DNA from: Thiotrichales bacterium
Lineage (GTDB): Bacteria > Pseudomonadota > Gammaproteobacteria > HK1
Assembly (NCBI GenBank): GCA_026709935.1
Contig: JAPOSC010000004.1
Span: forward strand, 186,789-250,788
DNA: 64,000 nt
Reading direction: 5' to 3'
The notes beneath the pieces are model-generated. The model was not told where the DNA came from. It made no database searches and was given only the letters and a program-made list of their open reading frames with translations. Positions 28,828 through 38,438 of the stretch are shown piece by piece; within the stretch, counting starts at the first letter, position 1; each line of letters begins with the position of its first letter. The position numbers were made by a program, and so were the translations under genes.

Positions 28828-29116
28828 GCGAAATCAGAACAACCTGATCCGAGTCCATCCAGGAATTCCGGCTGGCGCTCCGAGAGGCCTTCACGCGGCC
28901 CGATTCCGACGGGGTTTCGACCTGCATGGCGTCCATTGCGGGCAATTTCGAGAACATGTTCCGTGGCGGGAATTGCTGGAGCCTGTCGTGTGCACTGTCC
29001 CCGGGGAGTCGTTCGTTCCGGTGGGTTGGACTATGCTACCCGCAGCTTTCGCACCAGATGGAAGCAATGCGCGAAACGGTGCTTCGGGTTCACAATGACG
29101 ACGAGGAGACGCTGTC

Positions 29117-29548
29117 ATGGCGAGACCCTTCCTTGCAATCCTGGCCCTGATTACGTTGCCGTTGCTCGCATTCGCGGCTCGGGCGGAGACCCCTGTCGGG
29201 CTCTGGGAAGCCGGAGAGAGTCACATCGAGATCTATCACTGCGGCGCCCTGCTGTGCGGCCGCATCGCGGCCCTCGACGAGCCCCTCGACGAGGACGGAA
29301 AGCCGAAGGTCGACGAAAACAATCCCGATCCCGCCCTCGCAACACGCCCGATTCTGGGCATGGATCTCATTGCCGACTTTTCCCGCAAGAGCGACCGGCG
29401 GTGGGTCAACGGCAGGATCTACGACCCGCGGGACGGCAAGGCCTACAAGTGCAAGATGACCCTTCAGAAGGACGGGACCTTGAAGGTTCGCGGCTACATC
29501 GGGGTCTCGCTGCTCGGGAAGACCGTGGTCTGGACCCGAGTCGAGTAA
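29117..29548 (+). CDS. DUF2147 domain-containing secreted protein
   Basis: Signal peptide plus VGLWEAGESHIEIYHCGALLCGRIAAL...GRIYDPRDGKAYKCKMTLQKDGTLKVRGYIGVSLLGKTVVWTR. Confidence 0.9.
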   Translation: MARPFLAILALITLPLLAFAARAETPVGLWEAGESHIEIYHCGALLCGRIAALDEPLDEDGKPKVDENNPDPALATRPILGMDLIADFSRKSDRRWVNGRIYDPRDGKAYKCKMTLQKDGTLKVRGYIGVSLLGKTVVWTRVE

Positions 29549-29592
29549 GTGTCGCCCTGCGCCTCCGGCGACTCATTCTCCAGGCGGAGCAG

Positions 29593-30519
29593 ATGAGCGG
29601 GCGCGAGCCTCCCGGTGACGCGCGACCCGCCCCGGACGCGCTCAAGGGGATCGGCTTCATGGTGCTCGCGTGCGTGTTCTTCGGCGCGATGCACGTCGGA
29701 GTGCGTCACGTCACGCAGTCCATCCACCCCTTCGAGGCGGCGTTCTTTCGCAATCTCTTCGGGCTCCTGGTGCTCACGCCGATCTTCATCACCCACGGCT
29801 GGCGCCCGCTCCGCACCCGGCGCTTCGGCCTGCACTGTGCGCGTGCGGCGCTCAACGTGGTCGCGATGCTCCTGTTCTTCTACGCGCTCAGCATCACCCC
29901 GGTGGTGCTGGTGACGGCGCTCGCGTTCACCGCGCCCCTGTTCACCTCGGTACTCGCGATCCTGCTCCTCGGGGAGCGGATCCGCGCGCGCCGGATCACG
30001 GCGATCGTGATCGGTTTCGCCGGCACCCTGCTCATCATCCGTCCCGGCATCCAACCGGTCGAACTCGGACCCGCGCTCGTACTGATATCCGCCGCGGTGT
30101 GGGGCTATGTCGTCGTTCTCATCAAGTCGCTGTCACGCACGGACTCCGCGGTCACCATCACCGCCTACATGGTGCTGCTGATGACTCCGATGACCCTGGT
30201 CTGCGCGCTCTTCGTGTGGACGTGGCCGAACGGCGAGGAGCTCGCGGTGCTGGCCGGCATCGGCATTGCCGGCACTCTCGCCCAGATGTGCATGACGCAG
30301 TCGCTGCGGCTCGCGGACACGATGGTGGTGCTCCCGTTCGATTTCACCAAGCTCGTCTGGGGCGCATTCTTCGCATGGCTGCTGTTCGGCGAGCTGATGG
30401 ACACCTGGACGCTGGTGGGAGCGCTCGTGATCTTCTCGGGCGGCCTCTATGTGGCATACCGCGAGCGGCAACTGGCGCAACGCGGGCGGGACCCGCGAAT
30501 CACGGAAACCGGCCGGTAG
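29593..30519 (+). CDS. DMT family (EamA) transporter
   Basis: Ten-TM pattern; ALSITPVVLVTALAFTAPLFTSVLAILLLGERIRARRITAIVIGFAGTLLIIRPG. Confidence 0.9.
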   Translation: MSGREPPGDARPAPDALKGIGFMVLACVFFGAMHVGVRHVTQSIHPFEAAFFRNLFGLLVLTPIFITHGWRPLRTRRFGLHCARAALNVVAMLLFFYALSITPVVLVTALAFTAPLFTSVLAILLLGERIRARRITAIVIGFAGTLLIIRPGIQPVELGPALVLISAAVWGYVVVLIKSLSRTDSAVTITAYMVLLMTPMTLVCALFVWTWPNGEELAVLAGIGIAGTLAQMCMTQSLRLADTMVVLPFDFTKLVWGAFFAWLLFGELMDTWTLVGALVIFSGGLYVAYRERQLAQRGRDPRITETGR

Positions 30520-30596
30520 TACGTCCTCATGACTTTCTGGGGAGGGAGCATCCGGTCGGAGGCCCGGTCAGGGCCGAGCGAGCAGACCAACCGAGC

Positions 30597-30726
30597 GGAA
30601 TCCATGGATCCGGATTCCGTATTGAACCGAACGGAATCCATGGATCCGGATTCCGTATTGAACCGAACGGAATCCGTGAACCCGGATTCCGCATTGAACC
30701 GAGCGGAATCCATGAAACTGGATTCC
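30597..30726. repeat. Tandem array of four 36-bp units, each carrying a palindrome
   Basis: GGAATCCATGGATCCGGATTCCGTATTGAACCGAAC repeated at 30597, 30633, 30669, 30705; GGAATCC/GGATTCC arms. Confidence 0.95.
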
Positions 30727-30790
30727 GTATCAAGCACTCCACCGGCATGATCCGGCTTGGCGGGGCGACCCCGAACGGAGAGAGCATGGA

Positions 30791-32329
30791 ATGAAGGATC
30801 TCGAGGTCGACGTAATTGTGGTCGGAGCCGGCAACGCGGCGATGTGCGCCGCGCTGGCGGCACGCGAGCGGGGAGCGAACGTGCTGATCCTGGAAGCGGC
30901 ACCCGAAGCCGAGAGCGGAGGGAACAGCCGCTACACGGCCGGCGCGATGCGGGTGGTGTTCACCGGCGCCGAAGATCTCGTCAAGGTGATGGACCTCTCG
31001 GCGCCGGAGATCGAGAACACCGATTTCGGACAGTACACACGCGAGCAGTACTACGACGACATGGCGCGCGTGACCGGTTTTCGCTGCGATCCGGACCTGG
31101 TCGAAATGCTTGTTGAGAACAGCCTCGACACCATGGTGTGGATGCGCGGCAAGGGGGTGCGCTTCCAGCCTTCGTACGGTCGTCAGGCATTCCGGGTGGA
31201 GGGGCGCTTCCGGTTCTGGGGCGGTCTTGCGGTCGAGGCCTGGGGGGGCGGTCCCGGTCTCGTGGCGAATCTTGCGAAGGCTTGCGAGCGCGAAGGCATC
31301 GCGATCCGGTACGAGTCGCGCGCGGTGTCGCTCATCGAGGAGGGTGGCGCGGTACGGGGGGTGACCGTGCGGGGAACGGACGGCACATTCGAGATACGCA
31401 GCCGGGCGGTGGTGCTCGCCTGCGGCGGCTTCGAGTCGAACGCGCAGTGGCGCACCCGCTACCTCGGTCCGGGCTGGGATCTCGCAAGGGTCCGGGGCAC
31501 GCGGTTCAATACGGGCGACGGAATCCGGATGGCGCTCGAAATCGGCGCGATGTCGTACGGGAACTGGTCGGGATGCCACTCCGTGGCGTGGGATCGGAAC
31601 GCTCCCGCGTTCGGTGATCTGTCGGTCGGCGACAACTTCCAGAAGCACAGCTACCCGTTCGGCATCATGGTGAATGCCCGCGGGGAGCGGTTCGTCGACG
31701 AGGGGGCGGATCTCCGCAACTACACCTATGCGAAGTACGGCCGGGTGGTGCTGGAGCAGCCGGGACAGTTCGCGTGGCAGGTGTTCGACGCGAAAGTGAC
31801 CCACCTGCTGCGCGACGAATACCGGATCCGGGAGATGACCAAGGTCACCGCGGACTCCCTGGAGGCGCTGGCCGGAAAGCTCGAAGGCGTCGATCCGGCG
31901 GGCTTCCTCCGCACCGTGCGGGCCTACAACCAGGCGGTGCGCACCGAGGTCGCGTTCAATCCGACAACAAAGGATGGGCGCGGCACCGACGGGCTCGAGG
32001 TGCCGAAATCGAACTGGGCTCAGGCGCTCGACACGCCGCCGTTCGAGGCCTATGCCGTGACCTGCGGCATCACGTTCACGTTCGGGGGGTTGCGGGTCGA
32101 TACCCGGGGACGGGTTCTCGACATCACCGAGCGCCCCATCCCGGGGCTGTACGGCGCCGGCGAACTGGCCGGCGGACTGTTCTACTTCAACTATCCCGGC
32201 GGGACAGGGTTGATGTCGGGCGCGGTATTCGGGCGCATGGCGGGGGCGTCCGCCGGAGCCCGGGCCACCGGAGACCACAACTCGGACTCGCTCGAACCGG
32301 GAGTCGGTAGACGCGCGCGGACATCGTGA
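30791..32329 (+). CDS. FAD-dependent dehydrogenase (tricarballylate dehydrogenase TcuA-like)
   Basis: VDVIVVGAGNAAMCAALAARERGANVLILEAAPEAESGGNSRYTAGAMRVV...GLYGAGELAGGLFYFNYPGGTGLMSGAVFGRMAG. Confidence 0.85.
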   Translation: MKDLEVDVIVVGAGNAAMCAALAARERGANVLILEAAPEAESGGNSRYTAGAMRVVFTGAEDLVKVMDLSAPEIENTDFGQYTREQYYDDMARVTGFRCDPDLVEMLVENSLDTMVWMRGKGVRFQPSYGRQAFRVEGRFRFWGGLAVEAWGGGPGLVANLAKACEREGIAIRYESRAVSLIEEGGAVRGVTVRGTDGTFEIRSRAVVLACGGFESNAQWRTRYLGPGWDLARVRGTRFNTGDGIRMALEIGAMSYGNWSGCHSVAWDRNAPAFGDLSVGDNFQKHSYPFGIMVNARGERFVDEGADLRNYTYAKYGRVVLEQPGQFAWQVFDAKVTHLLRDEYRIREMTKVTADSLEALAGKLEGVDPAGFLRTVRAYNQAVRTEVAFNPTTKDGRGTDGLEVPKSNWAQALDTPPFEAYAVTCGITFTFGGLRVDTRGRVLDITERPIPGLYGAGELAGGLFYFNYPGGTGLMSGAVFGRMAGASAGARATGDHNSDSLEPGVGRRARTS

Positions 32330-33690
32330 CCCGCGACCGACCCGCGCCCCGCGCGCACACGCTGCGCACGCACCTGCGTGAAACCACGCGCCTCGCGGTT
32401 CCGGTCATGCTCGCCCGGCTGGGCGTGCTGACGATCGTCACCATGGACACCGCGATGAGCGGTCATGCGTCCGGAGACGACCTCGCGTGGTACTCGGTGG
32501 CCATCGCGCCCCAGATCCCGCTGCTGCTGGTGGGGATCGGGCTGTTGATGGGCACCATCGTGATGACCGCGCAGGCGGTCGGAGCCGGTCGCACCGAACG
32601 GTGCGGCGCGATCTGGCGCACCGCCCTCGTGCACGCAGCCGTGGCCGGCGCGGTGATGGGCCTTGCATGCGGGTTCGGAGAGGCATTCCTGCTCACCACC
32701 GGGCAGCCGGAGGACATCGCGGCCGGCGGCGGGCGCGTGCTGACGGCGCTCGGCTTCGGTCTTCCGGCGATGCTGCTGTACGTGGCGACCAGCTTCTTTC
32801 TCGAAGGCATCGGCCGTCCGGTGCCGGGGATGGTGATCATCATCGCGGCGAATGTCCTCAATGTGGTTCTGAACTGGTTCCTGATCTTCGGTCACGGCGG
32901 CCTGCCGGCCCTGGGGGCGGAGGGCGCCGCCATCGCGACGAGCATTGTGCGCTGGTGCATGTTCGCCGCCGCCGCCCTGTACGTGCTGCGCTTCGTCAAC
33001 CGGCGCCGCTTCGGCATCGGCGCCGCGGCCGATCCGGTCGAGCGTCTCGGTCCGCGGCTGCGTCGGATCGGACTGCCGATGGGGATCGCGCACGGACTGG
33101 AAGCGAGCGCCTTCGCAGCGATGACCCTGATCGCGGGCTCGCTCGGCGCCGTGGCGGTTGGCGGCTACTCCATCCCGATGAACCTGCTCGCGCTCGCGTT
33201 CATGGGCGCCATCGGGCTCTCCACTTCGGCCAGCGTGCGGGTGGGAAACGCGGTGGGCCGGGGGGATTCGGCCGGGGTGCGGTGGGCCGGATGGGTCGCG
33301 GTCGGGGTGGCGGTGGTGTATCTGGCCCTGATCGCGATGGTGTTCGGCCTCGTGCCGGAACCGCTTGCCGGGCTTTACACGACCGATGCGATGGTGATCG
33401 CGATCGCGGGACCGACCATTGTCGTCGCCGCGGTGGCGGCAATCCCGGACGGGGTGCAGGGGGTGCTCATGGGCGCCCTGCGCGGCGCATCGGATGTCTG
33501 GCCCGCGACCTTCCTCTACGTCTTCTCGTTCTGGGTAGTCATGGTCCCCCTCGGCTACTGGCTCGCGGTCCCGCGGGGGCTGGGCGCGCCCGGGCTGATG
33601 ACGGGGGTCGTGGTCGGTGCGACGGTCGCCGCCCTGCTTCTCGGCTGGCGCTTCCGGGTGGTGTCGGCCCGCTCGGTCCGACAGGCATGA
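32326..33690 (+). CDS. MATE family efflux transporter
   Basis: 454 aa; LAVPVMLARLGVLTIVTMDTAMSGHAS...YSIPMNLLALAFMGAIGLSTSASVRVGNAVGRG. Confidence 0.9.
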   Translation: MTRDRPAPRAHTLRTHLRETTRLAVPVMLARLGVLTIVTMDTAMSGHASGDDLAWYSVAIAPQIPLLLVGIGLLMGTIVMTAQAVGAGRTERCGAIWRTALVHAAVAGAVMGLACGFGEAFLLTTGQPEDIAAGGGRVLTALGFGLPAMLLYVATSFFLEGIGRPVPGMVIIIAANVLNVVLNWFLIFGHGGLPALGAEGAAIATSIVRWCMFAAAALYVLRFVNRRRFGIGAAADPVERLGPRLRRIGLPMGIAHGLEASAFAAMTLIAGSLGAVAVGGYSIPMNLLALAFMGAIGLSTSASVRVGNAVGRGDSAGVRWAGWVAVGVAVVYLALIAMVFGLVPEPLAGLYTTDAMVIAIAGPTIVVAAVAAIPDGVQGVLMGALRGASDVWPATFLYVFSFWVVMVPLGYWLAVPRGLGAPGLMTGVVVGATVAALLLGWRFRVVSARSVRQA

Positions 33691-33762
33691 GTACGGCGGC
33701 CACCATGCGGCGCGGAAATGGACATTTCCCGCAGTGGGCCAAGGTCTCGTCACAGGTAGGAC

Positions 33763-33822
33763 TCGGGCTCGCGCGATGTAGGCGGGCCCCTACAAGATGC
33801 ATCGCGCAATTTCCGAGCCCGA
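33763..33822. repeat. Extended imperfect hairpin between MATE and CaiB-like genes
   Basis: TCGGGCTCGCGCGATGTAGG ... CCTACAAGATGCATCGCGCAATTTCCGAGCCCGA. Confidence 0.6.
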
Positions 33823-33934
33823 AGTGACACGAAGCATCGGTCAGGCAATAATCGCGCCGGACTCGACCGGCTCGCCAGTCCGAAAATTTCGGGCTGGGCC
33901 CCCTCCTCCGAACGATTCAGACAATGGCCCGGCC

Positions 33935-35122
33935 ATGACCCCGTCCGACATGCCGCTCTCGCGCCTCACGGTGCTCGATCTCACCCGGGTGCGCGCCGGC
34001 CCGACCGCTGTGCGCCAGCTCGCGGACTGGGGCGCCGATGTCATCAAGATCGAGGCCCCCGCCGCCATCGACAAGGCCGCCGGAATGGGCGGCGCCAGGC
34101 ACGGGCCGGATTTCCAGAACCTCCATCGCAACAAGCGCTCGATGACTCTGAACCTCAAGGATCCGGACGGGCGGGCGGTGTTTATGCGTCTCGTCGAGCG
34201 CGCCGACGTAGTGGTCGAGAACTACCGTCCGGACGTGAAGGAACGGCTCGGGATCGACTACGCGACGTGCCGGGCGGTGAACCCGCGCATCGTCTATGCG
34301 AGCGTCTCCGGCTTCGGGCAGGACGGGCCGTACCGCCTGCGTCCGGGATTCGATCAGATCGCGCAGGGAATGGGGGGGCTGATGTGGATTACCGGCCTTC
34401 CCGGGCAGGGGCCGGTGCGGGTCGGCGTGCCGATTGCGGATCTCGCGGGCGGACTCTACGCATCCATCGGCATCTTCATCGCGCTGCTGGAGCGCGAGCA
34501 CACGGGCGAAGGCCGCTGGGTGCATTCGTCGCTGCTCGAAGCGCAGATCGCCATGCTCGACTTCCAGGCCGCGCGCTGGACGGTCGCCGGCGAGGTGGCG
34601 CCCCAAGCCGGGAACAATCATCCCACGAGCATCCCTACCGGGGTGTTCGAAACCACCGACGGCTTCATCAACATCGCGGCCAGCGGCGACGGAATGTGGC
34701 GGCGGCTGTGCGAGGTTCTGGGCGACGCCGAGATGCGGGACGACCCGCACTATGCCACCAACAAGGCACGTTCGGAGCATCGCGACCGTCTCAACGACCG
34801 GATCCGGGCGCATACCCGCACCCGCACGAGCGCCGACTGGATCGATGCGCTCAACGACGCCGGCGTCCCCTGCGGGCCGATCTACCGGATGGACGAGATG
34901 TGGGCGGATCCGCAGGTCGAGCACCTGCGGATGCAGCGCGGCACCTCCCACCCGGCCCTCGGCGAGGTCAACGTGGTGCGCAACGCGGTGAACATCGAAG
35001 GGGTGCCGCCGATGCCGTACCGTCCTACCGCCGAGCGAGGCGAGCATACCGGCGAGATCCTCGACGATCTCGGCTTCACCGCCGAAGAGATCGCCAACAT
35101 GCGAACGAGGAACATCCTATGA
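33935..35122 (+). CDS. CaiB/BaiF CoA-transferase family protein
   Basis: LTVLDLTRVRAGPTAVRQLADWGADVIKIEAP...NKRSMTLNLKDPDGRAVFMRLVERADVVVENYRPDVKERLGIDY. Confidence 0.95.
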   Translation: MTPSDMPLSRLTVLDLTRVRAGPTAVRQLADWGADVIKIEAPAAIDKAAGMGGARHGPDFQNLHRNKRSMTLNLKDPDGRAVFMRLVERADVVVENYRPDVKERLGIDYATCRAVNPRIVYASVSGFGQDGPYRLRPGFDQIAQGMGGLMWITGLPGQGPVRVGVPIADLAGGLYASIGIFIALLEREHTGEGRWVHSSLLEAQIAMLDFQAARWTVAGEVAPQAGNNHPTSIPTGVFETTDGFINIAASGDGMWRRLCEVLGDAEMRDDPHYATNKARSEHRDRLNDRIRAHTRTRTSADWIDALNDAGVPCGPIYRMDEMWADPQVEHLRMQRGTSHPALGEVNVVRNAVNIEGVPPMPYRPTAERGEHTGEILDDLGFTAEEIANMRTRNIL

Positions 35123-35934
35123 ACGATGCGCTGACGGCACTGCCCGTCTCCACCGACGGGATCATCGCCGAGCGAGCGGGAGGCGTCGGTTATCTCAAGC
35201 TCAACCAGCCGGCAAAGCTCAATGCGATCTCCTACGCGATGTGGGTGGCGATCGCCGAGATCATGCGCGCGTTTCGCGAGGACGACAGCGTGCGCGTGGT
35301 GGTGCTGTCGGGCGAAGGAGGGCGCGCGTTCTCGGCCGGCGCGGATATCTCCGAATTCTCCGAGGTCCGCAACACTGAGGCGCAGATCGAGGTCTACGAG
35401 ACGGCGGGCCGCGCCGCGTACGACGCGATCACGCACTGCCCGAAGCCGGTGGTCGCGCGCATCGAGGGCTACTGCGTCGGCGGCGGACTCGCGGTGGCGC
35501 TCTGCGCGGATCTGCGCATCGCGACCGACGATTCCAGGTTCGGCATCCCCGCCGCCAGGCTGGGCCTCGGGTACTCGCACAAGAGCCTGCGCCCCCTTGT
35601 CGATCTCGTCGGACCGACCTCGGCGAAGGAAATCCTGTTCAGCGCGAAGCGGTTCCCCGCGGCGCAGGCGCAGCGTATGGGGCTCGTGAACCAGGTCGTG
35701 TCGCGCGAAGAGATCGGCGCGTTCGTGGACGACTATGCGCACACGATCGCGGGGAATGCGCCGCTCACGGTGGCGGCGTGCAAGACGGTCATCGGGGAGT
35801 TGCTCAAGGACCCCGAGGATCGGGACACGGTGCTCTGCGATCGCGTGGTCGACGCCTGCTTCGCGAGCGAGGACTACAAGGAGGGCCGGGCCGCGTTCAT
35901 GGAGAAGCGCCGGCCCCGGTTCACAGGACGATGA
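35119..35934 (+). CDS. Enoyl-CoA hydratase/isomerase family protein
   Basis: LNQPAKLNAISYAMW...GEGGRAFSAGADISEF...KPVVARIEGYCVGGGLAVALCADLRIATDDSRFGIPAARLGL. Confidence 0.95.
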   Translation: MNDALTALPVSTDGIIAERAGGVGYLKLNQPAKLNAISYAMWVAIAEIMRAFREDDSVRVVVLSGEGGRAFSAGADISEFSEVRNTEAQIEVYETAGRAAYDAITHCPKPVVARIEGYCVGGGLAVALCADLRIATDDSRFGIPAARLGLGYSHKSLRPLVDLVGPTSAKEILFSAKRFPAAQAQRMGLVNQVVSREEIGAFVDDYAHTIAGNAPLTVAACKTVIGELLKDPEDRDTVLCDRVVDACFASEDYKEGRAAFMEKRRPRFTGR

Positions 35935-37010
35935 GCATGCTCCCCGACATCACGTTCGAACGCGTGCCGCGAAGCCGACGCGAGGATGTCGACTTCGACA
36001 ACCTCGGCTTCGGCAACGTCTTCTCCGATCACATGTTCAGCATGGAATGGGAAGACGGCGCGTGGCGCCACCCCCGCATCATCCCCTACGGCCCGATTGC
36101 GATGGAGCCGTGCAACGCGACCCTGCACTACGGCCAGTCGGTATTCGAGGGCATGAAGGCGTTTCGCGGCGCCGACGGCCGGGTGCGCATCTTCCGACCG
36201 GACATGAACGCGCGCCGGCTGGAGGCATCGTGCGACCGGCTGTGCGTGCCGCGACTCGACCCGGAGATGTTCGTGGCGGCGGCCGAGCGCCTCGTCACCG
36301 TCGACCAGGCCTGGATCCCGGCCCGGCGCGGGGAGTCGCTCTACATCCGACCCATCATCTTCAGCAACGAATCACACCTGGAAGTCCGCCCCTCCCGCAC
36401 ATTCCGGCTGCTGGTGATGACCTCACCGGTGCGCTCGTACTTCGACGAAAGCATGCCGGCGGTGACTCTGAAGGTCGAGGACACCTACACCCGCGCCGCC
36501 CCGGGCGGGACCGGTGCGGCCAAGACCGCTGGCAACTACGCGGGGAGCCTGTATCCCGCCGAACTTGCGCGCCGGGAGGGCTACATGCAGGTGCTGTGGC
36601 TCGACGGCGTGGAGCACCGCTACGTGGAAGAGGTCGGCGCGATGAACATCTTCTTTCGTATTGACGGCCGGGTCGTCACCCCGGAGCTGCGTGGCTCCAT
36701 CCTCCCCGGGATCACCCGCGATGCGGTCATCACGCTGCTGCGCGAGAACGGGCACGATGTGGTCGAGCGCCGCATCACCATCGACGAGGTGGTCGACGCA
36801 TCGAGGAAGGGGATGCTGGAGGAAGCGTTCGGCGCCGGCACCGCGGCGGTGATCTCGCCGGTCGGCACCATGGCGTACAAGGGCGAGGAGATCCGCGTCA
36901 ACGCCAACGCGTCCGGCCCGGTCACGCAATGGCTCTACGACCGGATCACCGGCATCCAGCTCGGCGAACACGACGACCCGCACGGCTGGTGCCGGGTGCT
37001 GCCGGTCTGA
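35931..37010 (+). CDS. ilvE: Branched-chain amino acid aminotransferase
   Basis: CNATLHYGQSVFEGMKAFRGADGRVRIFRPDMNARRL...GGTGAAKTAGNYAGSLYPAELA...EVGAMNIFF. Confidence 0.93.
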   Translation: MSMLPDITFERVPRSRREDVDFDNLGFGNVFSDHMFSMEWEDGAWRHPRIIPYGPIAMEPCNATLHYGQSVFEGMKAFRGADGRVRIFRPDMNARRLEASCDRLCVPRLDPEMFVAAAERLVTVDQAWIPARRGESLYIRPIIFSNESHLEVRPSRTFRLLVMTSPVRSYFDESMPAVTLKVEDTYTRAAPGGTGAAKTAGNYAGSLYPAELARREGYMQVLWLDGVEHRYVEEVGAMNIFFRIDGRVVTPELRGSILPGITRDAVITLLRENGHDVVERRITIDEVVDASRKGMLEEAFGAGTAAVISPVGTMAYKGEEIRVNANASGPVTQWLYDRITGIQLGEHDDPHGWCRVLPV

Positions 37011-37076
37011 GTCGATCACATGACCAATGCGGGTCGGGTGCTGCCGGTCTGAGCCGATAGCATTATCGATGCGGAT
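36993..37076. repeat. Diverged 42-bp tandem duplication overlapping the ilvE stop codon
   Basis: CGGGTGCTGCCGGTCTGAGTCGATCACATGACCAATGCGGGT / CGGGTGCTGCCGGTCTGAGCCGATAGCATTATCGATGCGGAT. Confidence 0.8.
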
Positions 37077-37086
37077 TCGGCTCGGT

Positions 37087-38280
37087 TCAGACCACTCCCG
37101 AATTGCGCAACCGCCGGATCGCCTCCGGGTCATGGCCAATCTCCGCGAGCAGTGCGTCGGTGTGCTCCCCGAGGGTCGGCGCCGCCCGGTTCGGCGCCGG
37201 CTCACCGGTTCTCACGGGGGGCGCAACGAGACGAATCTCCCCCCGGACCGGATGCTCGAGATGCTGGATGCCATCGCGCTCCGCCACGAACGGATTGTCG
37301 AGCGCATCCGCAACCCCGTTGATGGGGGCGGCGGGCACCACCCCGGCGAAGTGTTCGAGCCACTCGGCGGTGGGGCGTGAGGACAGGGCTTCATCCAGAA
37401 TTTCGGTGACGAGACTCCGGTGCTCCAGGCGTTCCCTGAAAGTGACGAACCGCGGGTCGGTGATCCACTCGGGCCGGTCGAGCTTCCCGCACAGTGCCGG
37501 CCAGAACTTTTCCTTGTTGCACATGATGTAGATCCAGCCGTCGGCGGTGCGGTAGAGCTGGCACGGGGTGAGCGACGGATGCGCAGAGCGCGGAAGTCGC
37601 TCCGTCACGTGGCCCTCGTTCAGGTACCACGCGGCGGGGTAGCACAGGTTGTGCAGCGCCATGTCGAAGAGGCTCACGTCGAGGTCGCGGCCAGCGCCGC
37701 TCACGCGGGCGCCGACGATGCCGGCGAGCACCGCGTAGCCGAGCCCCAGACCGGTCATGAGGTCGACGACGGAGAGGCCGAATCGGGTCGGCGGGCCTTC
37801 CGGCTCCCCGGTCAGCGAGAACCAGCCGGCCTCGGCCTGCATCAGGTAGTCGAAACCCGGCCAGCTCGCACGCGGCCCGGTCCGGCCGTAGGCACTCAGG
37901 TGCGCGCACACGATGCGCGGGTTGTACACACTGAGGTCGGCGTAGGTCAGCCCGAGTTTCTCCGGGACATCTCCGCGGAGGTTCGAGGCGAGAGCATCCG
38001 CCGAGCCAACGAGCCCATGCAGAATGGACTTGCCCTCGGGGTGGCGGAGATCGAGGGTCATGCTCTTCTTGTTCCGATTGAACGTGTGGAAGAACACGCT
38101 GTCGTGCTCGGCGAAGAAGAACGGGCCGACATCGCGGGAGAAGTCGCCGCCCCCCGGCGGCTCGATCTTGATGACCTCCGCGCCCTGATCGGCGAGAAAC
38201 ATGGTGCCGAACGGGCCGGCGCCGTACTGCTCGACGGCAAGGACGCGCACACCGGCGAGGGGCAGCGTCACGGCAGGCAC
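37087..38280 (-). CDS. CaiB/BaiF CoA-transferase family protein (GTG start)
   Basis: LAGVRVLAVEQYGAGPFGTMFLADQGAEVIKIEPPGGGDFSRDVGPFF...NRNKKSMTLDLRHPEGKSILHGLVGSADALASNLRGDVPEKLGL. Confidence 0.94.
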   Translation of the reverse strand: MPAVTLPLAGVRVLAVEQYGAGPFGTMFLADQGAEVIKIEPPGGGDFSRDVGPFFFAEHDSVFFHTFNRNKKSMTLDLRHPEGKSILHGLVGSADALASNLRGDVPEKLGLTYADLSVYNPRIVCAHLSAYGRTGPRASWPGFDYLMQAEAGWFSLTGEPEGPPTRFGLSVVDLMTGLGLGYAVLAGIVGARVSGAGRDLDVSLFDMALHNLCYPAAWYLNEGHVTERLPRSAHPSLTPCQLYRTADGWIYIMCNKEKFWPALCGKLDRPEWITDPRFVTFRERLEHRSLVTEILDEALSSRPTAEWLEHFAGVVPAAPINGVADALDNPFVAERDGIQHLEHPVRGEIRLVAPPVRTGEPAPNRAAPTLGEHTDALLAEIGHDPEAIRRLRNSGVV

Positions 38281-38438
38281 CGGGACCGACGGAAGGTCGC
38301 CAGCCCCCTCGAATCCGGTGGAAGTTGCCGCCGCATCATCGTTCCCGCCCTGCTCTGTTCTCTGCCCACTTCGCTGATCAGGACCGGATGCAGTGCCGAT
38401 GTTTCGGGCGCATCGACAGATTCCGGATGGCGCTCGAA

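Noticed and set aside
27520-30519. 999-aa plus-strand ORF
   Set aside because: Upstream two thirds are antisense to the AbrB-family gene and run out of frame through DUF2147; only 29593-30519 (DMT transporter) is credible.
30597-30726. Possible CRISPR array
   Set aside because: 36-bp units are directly contiguous with no unique spacers; a simple tandem repeat.
30527-32278. 583-aa minus-strand ORF
   Set aside because: Antisense to the TcuA-like gene; its repeated C-terminus is just the 36-bp tandem repeat.
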